Made by a program: the position numbers and the translations under genes. Shown piece by piece: positions 1-6,992 of a DNA stretch of 8,151 nt; the first letter of the stretch is position 1, and each line of letters starts with the position of its first letter. The DNA is from Bacillota bacterium (lineage in GTDB: Bacteria > Bacillota > Clostridia > DSM-8532): NCBI GenBank assembly GCA_023459915.1, contig JAEWSN010000270.1:1-8151 (forward strand). The letters are read 5' to 3'. Below the pieces are notes generated by a model. The model was not told where the DNA came from and made no database searches. It saw nothing but the letters and a program-made list of their open reading frames with translations.

Positions 1-38
1 GCGGATGGCAGCCTGGCTGCCGAAAGGGGAGTCTATTG

Positions 39-896
39 ATGAAAAAAATGTTGTCGGGCATCCTGTCCGCGGTCCTCGTTGCAGGGCTGTTGTCGGGTGC
101 GGCGGTTCCGGCCCAGGCCACAACCACCGCGTCTGTTGTCAAAACCGCCACATCTGTCGTCAAGAACACCACCAACTACGATACCGAAAACACAACCGTT
201 GGCGCCATCGGCGTCCGTTACCTTGCGGGGGGAGACACCCGAACCAAGACGCGCGTGCAGAAGGATGCGGTCAATTATGACTACGATCTTTTCGGCCGTG
301 ACGCGTTTGAGTATTTTCCCATGCAGCTTGGCAACGGCGATTATTCCGTGACCGTGTTCCAGAACGTGGTGGACAACCGCTATCGTGTGGTGGAGCGCAA
401 AACCGTCAACACGGTGGTCGAGAATTTCCTGGATGTTTTCCGCAATTCCATCCAGACCGTACGCTGGTCCGAGGACATGGCGGTCGTCAAGAAGGCCGAG
501 GAGCTGACCGAGGGACTCAAGACGGACCGTCAGAAGATCGACGCGATTTACCAGTTTGTCGTGAAGAACTTCAAGTACGATTACGACAAGATTTCCGGCC
601 TGACCAGTTCATATGTGCCTGATCCCGATCTCATTCTGGAAGCGGGAAAGGGCATCTGCTACGACTATTCGGCTGTATTCGGCGCCATGCTGCGCAGCCA
701 GGGCGTTCCGGTGAAGCTCATCAAGGGATACACCGACAATGTCAAGGAGTACCATGCGTGGAATGAGGTCTGGCTTGCGGACGAAAAGCGCTGGATTGTG
801 GTGGACACCACCTATGATTCGGTCATGGTCGGTGCCGGCCGGAAGGTGGCCATGGAGAAGAAAGCCAACTTGTACCGTGCCAGCAAGGAGTATTGA
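39..896 (+). CDS. Secreted transglutaminase-like (papain-fold) protein
   Basis: This is an exported protein of 285 aa. The start is ATG at 39, with an AGGGGAG ribosome binding site at 25-31 seven bases upstream; an adjacent TTG at 36 is less likely. Residues 1-27 look like a Sec signal peptide: basic MKKM, a hydrophobic core (about 5-22), then VPAQA with probable cleavage after Ala27. No lipobox or membrane anchor is visible. The C-terminal half carries a transglutaminase-core fold: Cys207 in GKGICYDYS, His239 in EYHAWNEVW and Asp256 in VVDTTYD form the expected triad, so the domain should be catalytically intact. Residues from about 30 to 150 look like a separate beta-rich domain with no recognised name. 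In bacteria this superfamily includes peptidases and cross-linking enzymes as well as transglutaminases; the substrate here cannot be read, though a cell-surface protein or peptidoglycan-linked role is plausible. It is closed by its own terminator and is therefore probably not part of the next operon. Confidence 0.88.
   Translation: MKKMLSGILSAVLVAGLLSGAAVPAQATTTASVVKTATSVVKNTTNYDTENTTVGAIGVRYLAGGDTRTKTRVQKDAVNYDYDLFGRDAFEYFPMQLGNGDYSVTVFQNVVDNRYRVVERKTVNTVVENFLDVFRNSIQTVRWSEDMAVVKKAEELTEGLKTDRQKIDAIYQFVVKNFKYDYDKISGLTSSYVPDPDLILEAGKGICYDYSAVFGAMLRSQGVPVKLIKGYTDNVKEYHAWNEVWLADEKRWIVVDTTYDSVMVGAGRKVAMEKKANLYRASKEY
132..173 (+). repeat. Imperfect 21-nt in-frame tandem repeat in the mature N-terminus
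   Basis: Two adjacent 21-nt units, 132-152 and 153-173, both begin TCTGTYGTCAA and match at 16 of 21 positions. They encode SVVKTAT and SVVKNTT, just after the predicted signal-peptide cleavage site. The segment is Thr-rich and probably a flexible spacer between the exported N-terminus and the folded domain. It may be a small in-frame duplication. Confidence 0.55.
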
Positions 897-934
897 GCCT
901 GAAGTTGCCGCCTTTGGCATGAACAGATACAAAA

Positions 935-943
935 AAATTGCAA
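935..943 (+). repeat. Third copy of the AAATTGCAA motif
   Basis: AAATTGCAA here is identical to 1060-1068 and inverted relative to 1041-1049. With flanking bases, AAAAAATTGCAA at 932-943 is an exact 12-nt copy of 1057-1068. Three copies of an AT-rich 9-mer within about 135 bp of a GC-rich window is unlikely by chance and suggests a distributed binding site. This copy sits between the transglutaminase stop codon and the terminator. Confidence 0.45.
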
Positions 944-950
944 GAAATTG

Positions 951-988
951 AACAACCCGCCCGTGCGATCGCATGGGCGGGTTGTTTT
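951..988 (+). terminator. Strong intrinsic (rho-independent) terminator
   Basis: AACAACCCGCCC at 951-962 pairs perfectly with GGGCGGGTTGTT at 975-986. The stem continues inward through a G-U pair (963/974) and TGC/GCA to a GATC tetraloop at 967-970, giving 16 pairs. A short T-run follows (985-988). It lies about 55 bp after the transglutaminase gene's stop codon, so it should end that transcript and insulate the downstream operon. The T-run is short, but the stem is exceptionally stable and an A-rich stretch (931-950) lies upstream. Confidence 0.9.
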
Positions 989-1007
989 ATGCTTTGTGTG
1001 CGATGGT

Positions 1008-1036
1008 TTGTGGGGGTGAATGAATATGCATAAAAT
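1008..1036 (+). promoter_or_regulatory. Possible secondary promoter upstream of the regulator gene
   Basis: TTGTGG at 1008-1013 and TAAAAT at 1031-1036 are separated by 17 bp. The -10 matches the sigma-A consensus at 5 of 6 positions, but the -35 only at 3 of 6. If active, its transcript would start near 1043 and run through the inverted repeat at 1040-1069. It is much weaker than the promoter at 1076-1104 and may simply reflect the local AT richness. Confidence 0.25.
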
Positions 1037-1039
1037 ACA

Positions 1040-1069
1040 TTTGCAATTTAGGAAACAAAAAATTGCAAA
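1040..1069. promoter_or_regulatory. Perfect 10-bp inverted repeat, candidate regulator binding site
   Basis: TTTGCAATTT at 1040-1049 and AAATTGCAAA at 1060-1069 are exact reverse complements with a 10-bp spacer, so the arm centres lie 20 bp apart, close to two helical turns. The repeat ends six bases before the -35 box of the regulator promoter, centred about 56 bp upstream of the predicted transcription start. That placement suits a dimeric activator, or a second repressor site used for looping. A further copy of AAATTGCAA occurs at 935-943. The cognate protein is not identifiable. The arms could also form a weak AT-rich hairpin if transcribed, but the absence of a T-run argues against a terminator. 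Confidence 0.55.
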
Positions 1070-1075
1070 ACAGGC

Positions 1076-1104
1076 TTGACGGGAAACGCCGGATTGTATA
1101 CAAT
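1076..1104 (+). promoter_or_regulatory. Sigma-A-type promoter of the GntR-citrate synthase operon
   Basis: TTGACG at 1076-1081 and TACAAT at 1099-1104 are separated by 17 bp, the ideal spacing; each hexamer matches consensus at 5 of 6 positions. Transcription should start near 1111, giving a leader of only about 20 nt before the ATG at 1132. The promoter lies downstream of any start codon that would extend the regulator upstream, which supports the short start. Confidence 0.82.
1093..1104. promoter_or_regulatory. Perfect palindrome ATTGTATACAAT, probable GntR-family operator
   Basis: The 12-bp sequence is its own reverse complement and covers the whole -10 hexamer. GntR-family operators are typically palindromes with GT and AC half-sites about a short AT centre. 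From memory, the Bacillus subtilis gluconate repressor GntR, also an FCD-type protein, uses a site with the same TTGTATACAA core. Because the gene directly downstream encodes an FCD-type GntR protein, negative autoregulation by blocking RNA polymerase is the simplest reading. Binding itself is inferred. Confidence 0.7.
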
Positions 1105-1131
1105 ATGGCAAACAAGCACAGGAGGCCAAAC

Positions 1132-1854
1132 ATGTCAGGGAGTTCCCGGTCACCGTCGTCTGCAGGCCGCAAGGCCGCGTCTCTTTCCGGAACGGCTTCC
1201 CTGCGCGAGCAGGTATACCGGCAACTGGAGGACGCCATTCTGTCCGGCCGGTACGCGCCTGGTGAAAACCTCACGGAATGTGCCATCGCCGAAACACTCG
1301 GGGTCAGCCGGACGCCGGTCCGGGAAGCCATCCGGCAGCTCGATCAGGAAGGTCTTGTGGATTTCGTCCCCAACAAGGGTGCCGTGGTGAAAGGGCTCTC
1401 CGAGGATGATGTCCGGGACATCGGAGAAATCAGAACCAATATCGAGGGCATTGCCGCCCGGCGCGCGGCCACCGCCATCAAGCCCGAGCAACTCGCGGCG
1501 CTGGAGGCGCTGATACGCGAGGAGATCAGCCAGACCTCCCGGGGCGCGGTGGAGCAACTCACGCAAATCGATTCCCGGTTCCATGAGATCATTTTCGAGG
1601 CCAGCGGAAGCCGGCTGCTCAACCGCACACTCCGTTCCTTCCATCATGCCATCCGGCAGGCGCGTCATCTTTCACTCCGTGGTGCGCACCGCGCGGAGAA
1701 GACACTGGCCGAGCACCAGGCCCTGCTTGACGCGTTGCGCGCCGGAGACGCCCGGCAGGCCGAGGCGCTCATGGTGCGCCATGTCCGCAACGCCACCCGC
1801 AACATCCAGCAGACACGGCACAAATCCAACGGTTCATACGGCGCAAAGCCTTGA
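1132..1854 (+). CDS. GntR-family transcriptional regulator, FCD (FadR C-terminal) type
   Basis: This DNA-binding regulator has 240 aa. The start is ATG at 1132, with AGGAGG at 1120-1125 six bases upstream; an in-frame start at 1063 would lie before the promoter and is rejected. Residues 1-20 are a Ser/Arg-rich tail. Residues about 24-78 form the GntR winged helix-turn-helix: LREQVYRQLEDAI, then LTECAIAETLGVSRTPVREA, which holds the recognition helix, then the wing near PNKGAVV. Residues about 92-225 form the all-helical FCD ligand domain. Its usual metal ligands appear conserved: Asp147 and His151 (DSRFH), His195 (EHQALLDAL) and His217. Metal-bearing FCD domains typically sense carboxylic acids, so citrate or a related organic acid is a plausible effector, but this is inference. 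The gene overlaps the ribosome binding site of citrate synthase and is led by a palindrome fitting its own family's operators, which suggests an autoregulated regulator-enzyme operon. Confidence 0.92.
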   Translation: MSGSSRSPSSAGRKAASLSGTASLREQVYRQLEDAILSGRYAPGENLTECAIAETLGVSRTPVREAIRQLDQEGLVDFVPNKGAVVKGLSEDDVRDIGEIRTNIEGIAARRAATAIKPEQLAALEALIREEISQTSRGAVEQLTQIDSRFHEIIFEASGSRLLNRTLRSFHHAIRQARHLSLRGAHRAEKTLAEHQALLDALRAGDARQAEALMVRHVRNATRNIQQTRHKSNGSYGAKP

Positions 1855-1868
1855 AGGAGGTCCCCATG
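1854..1868 (+). promoter_or_regulatory. Citrate synthase ribosome binding site overlapping the regulator's stop codon
   Basis: AAGGAGG at 1854-1860 begins on the last base of the regulator's TGA stop (1852-1854) and precedes ATG at 1866 by five bases. It is a near-perfect Shine-Dalgarno sequence. The overlap suggests translational coupling or reinitiation. It also decides the start of the next gene: a TTG at 1851 in the same frame would place the Shine-Dalgarno inside the coding sequence and is unlikely. Confidence 0.85.
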
Positions 1869-3251
1869 GTACAGGATGTTTCCAAGGTACAGGATGTCAC
1901 CCAGGAAGAACTCGACAGTTACTTTGCACTCGCGGGCGAGCAGGTGGAGATTGACACCCGGTTCCGTCCGGGCCTGTACAGCCGGTACAATGTCAAGCGG
2001 GGCCTGCGCAATGAGGACGGCTCGGGTGTGCTGGTGGGTCTGACGGAAATCGGCGAGGTTCATGCCTATGTGTTCGATGACAATGAGAAGGTGCCGGTGG
2101 ACGGCAAGCTCATTTACCGGGGCATCGAAATCCGTGATTTGGTGAAGGGGTTTGTGTCCGAGGACCGCTTCGGATACGAGGAATGCGTGTACCTGCTGCT
2201 GTATGGCCAGCTGCCCACCACCAACGAGCTGCGCCGCTTTGAGCGGATTCTGGGCCACTACCGCAAGCTGCCGGAGGACTATGTGCGCGACAACATCCTC
2301 AAGGCGCCCAGCATGGATGTCATGAACAAGCTCGCACGGCTGGTGCTGACCAAGTATTCCTATGATCCGAATCCGGATGGGGTGAGTGTGCACAACCTGC
2401 TGCGCCTGAGCCTGGATCTCATCGCCACCTTCCCGCTGATGGCCTGCTACGGCTATCAGGCCAAGGCCCACTACCACGGCGGGCAGAGCCTGGTCATCCA
2501 CAACCCGCTGCCCGAGCTGTCCACGGCGGAGAACATTCTGCGGTTGCTGCGCGCGGACGGCCAGTACACGGCCCTTGAGGCCAAAATCCTTGATCTGGCG
2601 CTGGTGCTGCACGCCGAGCATGGCGGCGGCAACAACTCCACCTTCACCGCGCATGTGGTGTCCTCGAGCGGCACGGACATCTTCTCCTGTGTGGCGGCGG
2701 CCATCGGCTCGCTCAAGGGGCCCAAGCATGGCGGTGCCAACAACAAGGTCATCGACATGATGGCGGACCTCAAGCAGTCGGTCGCGAACTGGGAAGACGA
2801 GGACGAATTGTCCGCCCATCTCGAGAAGATTCTTAGGAAGCAGGCGTTTGACGGCACCGGCCTCATCTATGGCATGGGACACGCCGTGTACACCCTGTCG
2901 GATCCCCGCTGCATCCTGCTGCGCGATCAGGCGGAGCAGCTGGCGACGGCTGTTGGCCGGGAGGCGGAGCTGAACCTGCACAAGCGGGTGGAGCGGCTGG
3001 CCCCGCAGGTGTTCCGGAAGGTGCGCAACACGGACAAGCCGATGTGCGCGAATGTGGATTTCTACTCCGGCTTCGTCTATGACATGATGGGCCTGCCGCA
3101 GGACATGTACACCCCCATCTTCGCCATCGCGCGCATCGCCGGCTGGTGTGCCCACATCATCGAGGAACAGGTCAACGGCGGCAAGATCATCCGGCCGGCC
3201 TACAAGAACATCAAGGGGCGGCTGCCATATACGCCGCTGGCACAACGATGA
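1866..3251 (+). CDS. gltA: Citrate synthase (Si-type)
   Basis: This enzyme condenses acetyl-CoA with oxaloacetate to give citrate and CoA in the cytoplasm. The 461 aa protein is complete. The active-site set is intact: His252 (HAEHGGGNN), His288 (GPKHGGANN), His339 (GMGHAVYT), Arg348 (DPR), Asp398 (ANVDFYSG), Arg423 (AIARIAGW) and Arg443 (RPAYK). These correspond to pig residues His238, His274, His320, Arg329, Asp375, Arg401 and Arg421. The first 75 or so residues form an N-terminal extension with the GLRNEDGSGVLVGLT motif, and the sequence resembles the Clostridia branch rather than the E. coli hexameric type. A 2-methylcitrate synthase activity cannot be excluded from sequence alone. The symbol gltA is the general name; citZ or citA would be used in bacilli. 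The gene directly follows the FCD regulator and is probably cotranscribed with it from 1076-1104. No terminator is evident after it. Confidence 0.95.
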   Translation: MVQDVSKVQDVTQEELDSYFALAGEQVEIDTRFRPGLYSRYNVKRGLRNEDGSGVLVGLTEIGEVHAYVFDDNEKVPVDGKLIYRGIEIRDLVKGFVSEDRFGYEECVYLLLYGQLPTTNELRRFERILGHYRKLPEDYVRDNILKAPSMDVMNKLARLVLTKYSYDPNPDGVSVHNLLRLSLDLIATFPLMACYGYQAKAHYHGGQSLVIHNPLPELSTAENILRLLRADGQYTALEAKILDLALVLHAEHGGGNNSTFTAHVVSSSGTDIFSCVAAAIGSLKGPKHGGANNKVIDMMADLKQSVANWEDEDELSAHLEKILRKQAFDGTGLIYGMGHAVYTLSDPRCILLRDQAEQLATAVGREAELNLHKRVERLAPQVFRKVRNTDKPMCANVDFYSGFVYDMMGLPQDMYTPIFAIARIAGWCAHIIEEQVNGGKIIRPAYKNIKGRLPYTPLAQR

Positions 3252-3279
3252 GACCGCTTTGGCGTGGGTTGTGGGAGGC

Positions 3280-3308
3280 TTGTTGCGTGGCCCTGTTTTT
3301 GGTATGAT
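3280..3308 (+). promoter_or_regulatory. Possible smc promoter with extended -10
   Basis: TTGTTG at 3280-3285 and TATGAT at 3303-3308 are 17 bp apart, and TGG directly before the -10 gives a TGnTATGAT extended -10, which can compensate for a poor -35 (3 of 6). The predicted start is near 3315, leaving a GC-rich leader of about 75 nt. The leader holds a small hairpin, TCGGG-AATG-CCCGA, at 3330-3343. smc could also be reached by read-through from citrate synthase, since no terminator lies between them. Confidence 0.5.
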
Positions 3309-3388
3309 CAGGCGAGGCGGCCGCGGCCCTCGGGAATGCCCGAACCCCCACCACGATCAGTTGGCGCCGCGCCCCCGGGAGTGGGACA

Positions 3389-6300
3389 TTGTACCTCAAA
3401 ACCTTGGAGATACAGGGCTTCAAGTCCTTTGCCGAAAAAATTGAATTGAGCTTCCATTCCGGACTGACCGCCGTGGTCGGGCCCAACGGCAGCGGCAAGA
3501 GCAACATTGCCGATGCGGTGCGCTGGGTGCTTGGTGAACAGAGCGCCAAAACCCTGCGCGGTGGAAAAATGGAAGATGTCATTTTCGCGGGAACCCAGCA
3601 CCGGAAGGCGCTGGGCTTTGCCGCGGTCTCCATCACGTTCGACAACGCGGACGGCGCCCTGCCCATCGGGTTTTCCGAGGTCACCGTGACGCGCCGCATC
3701 TACCGCTCCGGCGAGAGCGAATATCTGCTGAACAAAACCGCCTGCCGGCTCAAGGACATCCATGAGCTGTTCATGAACACGGGGGTGGGCCGGGAAGGCT
3801 ATTCCATCATCGGTCAGGGCCGCATCGACGAGATCCTCAGCACCCGCTCCGAGGAGCGGCGCGCGGTGTTTGAGGAGGCCGCGGGCATCACCAAATACAA
3901 GTCGCGCAAGCGGGAGGCCGAGCGCAAGCTCGAGGCGACACGCCAGAATCTGGAACGCATCGGCGACATCATTTCCGAGCTGGAGTCCCAGCTCGGGCCC
4001 CTCGAGAAGCAGGCGGAAACCGCAAAGTCCTTTCTGGCCCTGTCAGAGGAGCTCAAGGGCATCGAGGTCGCTGTTTTTCTCGAAACCGTGGAAAAAACCA
4101 GACAGCGGATGGAAGAAATTCAGACCCATCAGGCGGAAATCCGGGAACGGATGGAATCTGAAAACCGTGAACTGGCGGCCATCCAGAAGAAGAACGAACA
4201 GCGCACGGAGAAACTGGCGTCGCTGCGGGCGGTCAGGGATGACGCCGAACAGCAGCTGCGCCGGCTCGAGTCGGAGCAGGAAAAAGCCCAGCACCAAATC
4301 GCCCTTGACGAGGAGAAGATACGGCATCTGCGCCAGGCCAACGACCGGTTTGGCACGGATCTGGAGGATTACCAGGCCCGGTTTGACGCCATGGACGCGG
4401 ACCTGGCACGCAAGCGCAAGCGGCTGGAAACCCTGGAACGGGATGCCGAACGATTTGCCGCGGAGCTGGCGGAGGCCGAGGAGCGGCTGGCGGAAGTGCT
4501 TTCCAGGCTGTCAGCCGGGGAACGGGAGATGGAGGAATCAAAGCAGCGGATCATGGATCTGCAGGATGAGCTCTCCGACGCCCGCATCCATCTGCACGGG
4601 TTGAGGAACGATGCGGAAAACGCGGCGGAGCAGCTGCGCCACATCGATGAGGAAACACTGCAGCTGGGCCGTGAACGCGACCGCCTGGGCATGCAGCGGG
4701 AGGAACTTGAAGCCGCCCTGCGTAAAACACGGGCGGAGATCGCCGCTTTGCGGGAACGTCTGGATCGGGAGACGGCGGAGTCCACGGAAAAACGGGCCCG
4801 CATGGACGCCCTGCGCGCCAGGCGCGAGGAACTGGCCCGGGACCACGGCGCGAAGACTTCCCGCCACCATGTGCTGCAGGAGCTGGAGCAGAGCCTCGAG
4901 GGGTACAGCCATTCGGTGAAAGCCCTGTTGTCGGCCTGCCGGGAGCAGCGGGAGCTCGGACGCGGCATTCATGGCGCGCTGGCGCAGCTGGTCACGGTGG
5001 ACCCCGCCTTTGAGACCGCGATGGAGGTCTGCCTCGGCGGGGCGCTGCAGCATGTGGTGACCGAGACCGAGGAGGACGCCAAGCGGGCCATCGAGTATTT
5101 GAAGCGACAGCATCTGGGGCGCGCCACCTTTCTGCCCATGAGCGCCATCCGCGGCCGTTCCGTGGAGCCCCACACGCTGCGCCTGGCAAAGGAAATGCCC
5201 GGCTTTCTGGGCACGGCGGATGAACACGTGCAGGTGGATCCCGCCTATCAGGAAATTGTCCGCAATCTGTTGGGCCGCACGCTGGTGGTGGAGGACATGG
5301 ATACCGGCATCGCGCTGGCCAGACGGTTCGAGCATGGGCTGCGCATCGTCACCCGCGCGGGAGAGATCTTCAACGCGGGCGGTTCCATGACGGGCGGCAG
5401 CCAGCCGGCCAGAAACGCTTCCCTGCTGGGCCGGCAGCGCCTCATGGCGGAGCTTGCCGGGGAGATGAAACGGCTCGCCCGCGAGATGGAACAGGCGGAA
5501 ACCGCGCGCCGGGAAATCGAACGCGATTTGGTGGCCCGCGAGGAGACGCTGGGCGCGAGCCGCAAGGCCCTCTCGGATCTGGAGCTTGTCCGGATGCGCG
5601 ATGAGAGCCAGCTGGCCCAGATGACCGAACAGGCACAGCGGCTGATTTCCCGGCAGGAGGCGCTGGCCGTCAGAAAAGAAGCCCTCAAGGCCAATGAGGC
5701 GTTGACGGCGCAGGCCAGCGAAAAAGACAGGGAAACCATTGAGCGGATTGAGCAGCGAATCGCCGATCTGCGGGAAGCCATTGCGGCGCACGGGGTGCGC
5801 AATCGGGATGAACAGAAGCGGCGGGATGAAATCCATGCCGATGTGAACGACTACCGGGTTTCCGTGCTGTCCGTCCGGGAAAGCCAAACCGCCATGCGCG
5901 AAGGCATTGAGACGGCGGAGGCGGAACGGACGGCGCTTGAGGGGAGCATGACCCGGCGCCGGCAGGAGCGCGGGGAGAACGACGCGCGCATTGCCGGGGC
6001 GATGGCGGACATCGAGGGCTGCGCGGCGCGTGTGGCGCGGCTCACGGACGAGATCGCCGGCGCGGGCATGCGGCTTTCCGCCGCGGAGGAGGATGTCCGG
6101 GTCACGGAGGAATCGTACGCGGGGTTGCTCGAGGAAATCACCGGGCACAACCAGGAGATCCTCTCCCTGCAGGAGGAGGCGGGCCGGCTTGAGGCGCGCG
6201 CCGTGAAGTTCGAATCTGAAATGGAAAACATCTCCACACGCCTGTGGGATGAATACGGACTCACCCTGGCCACGGCGGAGCCCTTCCGGCATCCCGTCGA

Positions 6301-6970
6301 GAATCCGCGGGCCGCGCAGGCCCGGATCAACGATCTGAAGGGCCAAATCCGCGCGCTGGGCCCGGTCAATGTGGCGGCCATCGAGGATTTCACAAAAACC
6401 AAGGAACGGCACGCCTTCATGACCACTCAGCGCGACGATCTGGTGCAGGCCGAAGAGAAGCTCGGCCGTGTCATCCATGACATCACCGGCGTGATGCGGC
6501 GGCAGTTCCTCGAGCAATTCGAGATCATCAACCGCAATTTCTCCCTCACCTTCCGGGAGTTGTTTGAAGGCGGCGCGGCCGAGGTCAAACTGTCGGATCC
6601 CGACAATGTGCTTGAAAGCGGCATCGACATCAATGTGCAGCCGCCTGGCAAGAAGCTGCAGAACATGATGCTGCTCTCCGGCGGGGAACGTGCCATGGTG
6701 GCCATTTCACTCATTTTCGGCATTCTTCGGATGCGCCCGGCGCCGTTCTATCTGCTCGACGAAATCGAGGCGTCGCTCGATGACGCGAATGTGTTCAAGT
6801 TCGCCGACTATATCCGCCGCTACACCGAGCACATCCAGTTTCTGTGCATCACACACCGCAAGGGTACCATGGAGGCGGCAGACATCCTGTACGGCGTCAC
6901 CATGCAGGAGCACGGGGTATCCAAGGTTGTTTCCATGCGCATGGAGCAGCCGGTGGAAAACGCGGGGTAA
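3389..6970 (+). CDS. smc: Chromosome segregation protein Smc (condensin ATPase)
   Basis: This is the bacterial condensin core subunit; it dimerises through its hinge and, with ScpA and ScpB, extrudes DNA loops and helps segregate new origins. Its 1193 aa match the usual family length. The N-terminal head has Walker A GPNGSGKS at 31-38 and a Q-loop region GQGR at 142-145. A coiled coil runs from about 165 to 500; the hinge spans about 505 (GYSHSVKALL) to 670 (GGSMTGG). The returning coil leads to the conserved GPVN at 991-994. The C-terminal head has the ABC signature LSGGE at 1096-1100 and Walker B FYLLDE at 1120-1125 with catalytic Glu1125, then the D-loop ASLDD. The start is TTG at 3389, chosen because Smc proteins begin MYLK-x-LEIQGFKSF; GGGAG at 3377-3381 lies seven bases upstream. 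ftsY follows 93 bp later, the order known in Firmicutes, and the two are probably cotranscribed. Confidence 0.98.
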   Translation: MYLKTLEIQGFKSFAEKIELSFHSGLTAVVGPNGSGKSNIADAVRWVLGEQSAKTLRGGKMEDVIFAGTQHRKALGFAAVSITFDNADGALPIGFSEVTVTRRIYRSGESEYLLNKTACRLKDIHELFMNTGVGREGYSIIGQGRIDEILSTRSEERRAVFEEAAGITKYKSRKREAERKLEATRQNLERIGDIISELESQLGPLEKQAETAKSFLALSEELKGIEVAVFLETVEKTRQRMEEIQTHQAEIRERMESENRELAAIQKKNEQRTEKLASLRAVRDDAEQQLRRLESEQEKAQHQIALDEEKIRHLRQANDRFGTDLEDYQARFDAMDADLARKRKRLETLERDAERFAAELAEAEERLAEVLSRLSAGEREMEESKQRIMDLQDELSDARIHLHGLRNDAENAAEQLRHIDEETLQLGRERDRLGMQREELEAALRKTRAEIAALRERLDRETAESTEKRARMDALRARREELARDHGAKTSRHHVLQELEQSLEGYSHSVKALLSACREQRELGRGIHGALAQLVTVDPAFETAMEVCLGGALQHVVTETEEDAKRAIEYLKRQHLGRATFLPMSAIRGRSVEPHTLRLAKEMPGFLGTADEHVQVDPAYQEIVRNLLGRTLVVEDMDTGIALARRFEHGLRIVTRAGEIFNAGGSMTGGSQPARNASLLGRQRLMAELAGEMKRLAREMEQAETARREIERDLVAREETLGASRKALSDLELVRMRDESQLAQMTEQAQRLISRQEALAVRKEALKANEALTAQASEKDRETIERIEQRIADLREAIAAHGVRNRDEQKRRDEIHADVNDYRVSVLSVRESQTAMREGIETAEAERTALEGSMTRRRQERGENDARIAGAMADIEGCAARVARLTDEIAGAGMRLSAAEEDVRVTEESYAGLLEEITGHNQEILSLQEEAGRLEARAVKFESEMENISTRLWDEYGLTLATAEPFRHPVENPRAAQARINDLKGQIRALGPVNVAAIEDFTKTKERHAFMTTQRDDLVQAEEKLGRVIHDITGVMRRQFLEQFEIINRNFSLTFRELFEGGAAEVKLSDPDNVLESGIDINVQPPGKKLQNMMLLSGGERAMVAISLIFGILRMRPAPFYLLDEIEASLDDANVFKFADYIRRYTEHIQFLCITHRKGTMEAADILYGVTMQEHGVSKVVSMRMEQPVENAG

Positions 6971-6992
6971 GGACCTGTTTTGCGGCAAGTTG

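Noticed and set aside
7..21. Small hairpin GGCAGC-CTG-GCTGCC before the first gene
   Set aside because: It has a 6-bp stem, no T-run and too little upstream sequence to tell whether it is a leader structure, the end of another gene, or chance.
964..973. TGCGATCGCA palindrome resembling the cyanobacterial HIP1 repeat
   Set aside because: It is the apex of the terminator stem, occurs as part of that hairpin, and nothing else here suggests a cyanobacterium.
1063..1131. Upstream extension of the GntR gene by 23 codons
   Set aside because: That start precedes the promoter and the ideal AGGAGG site belongs to the ATG at 1132, where the family-like protein begins.
1851..1865. TTG start for citrate synthase
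   Set aside because: It would put the AAGGAGG ribosome binding site inside the coding sequence; ATG at 1866 is correctly spaced from it.
1665..3245. A 526-codon open frame on the minus strand opposite citrate synthase
   Set aside because: It mirrors a clearly real gene with all active-site residues, has no recognisable domain, and is explained by GC-rich third codon positions suppressing stop codons on the opposite strand.
4538..6517. A 659-codon open frame on the minus strand opposite smc
   Set aside because: It lies wholly within smc, is low in recognisable domains and rich in composition-driven residues; it is a shadow of the GC-rich coiled-coil coding sequence.
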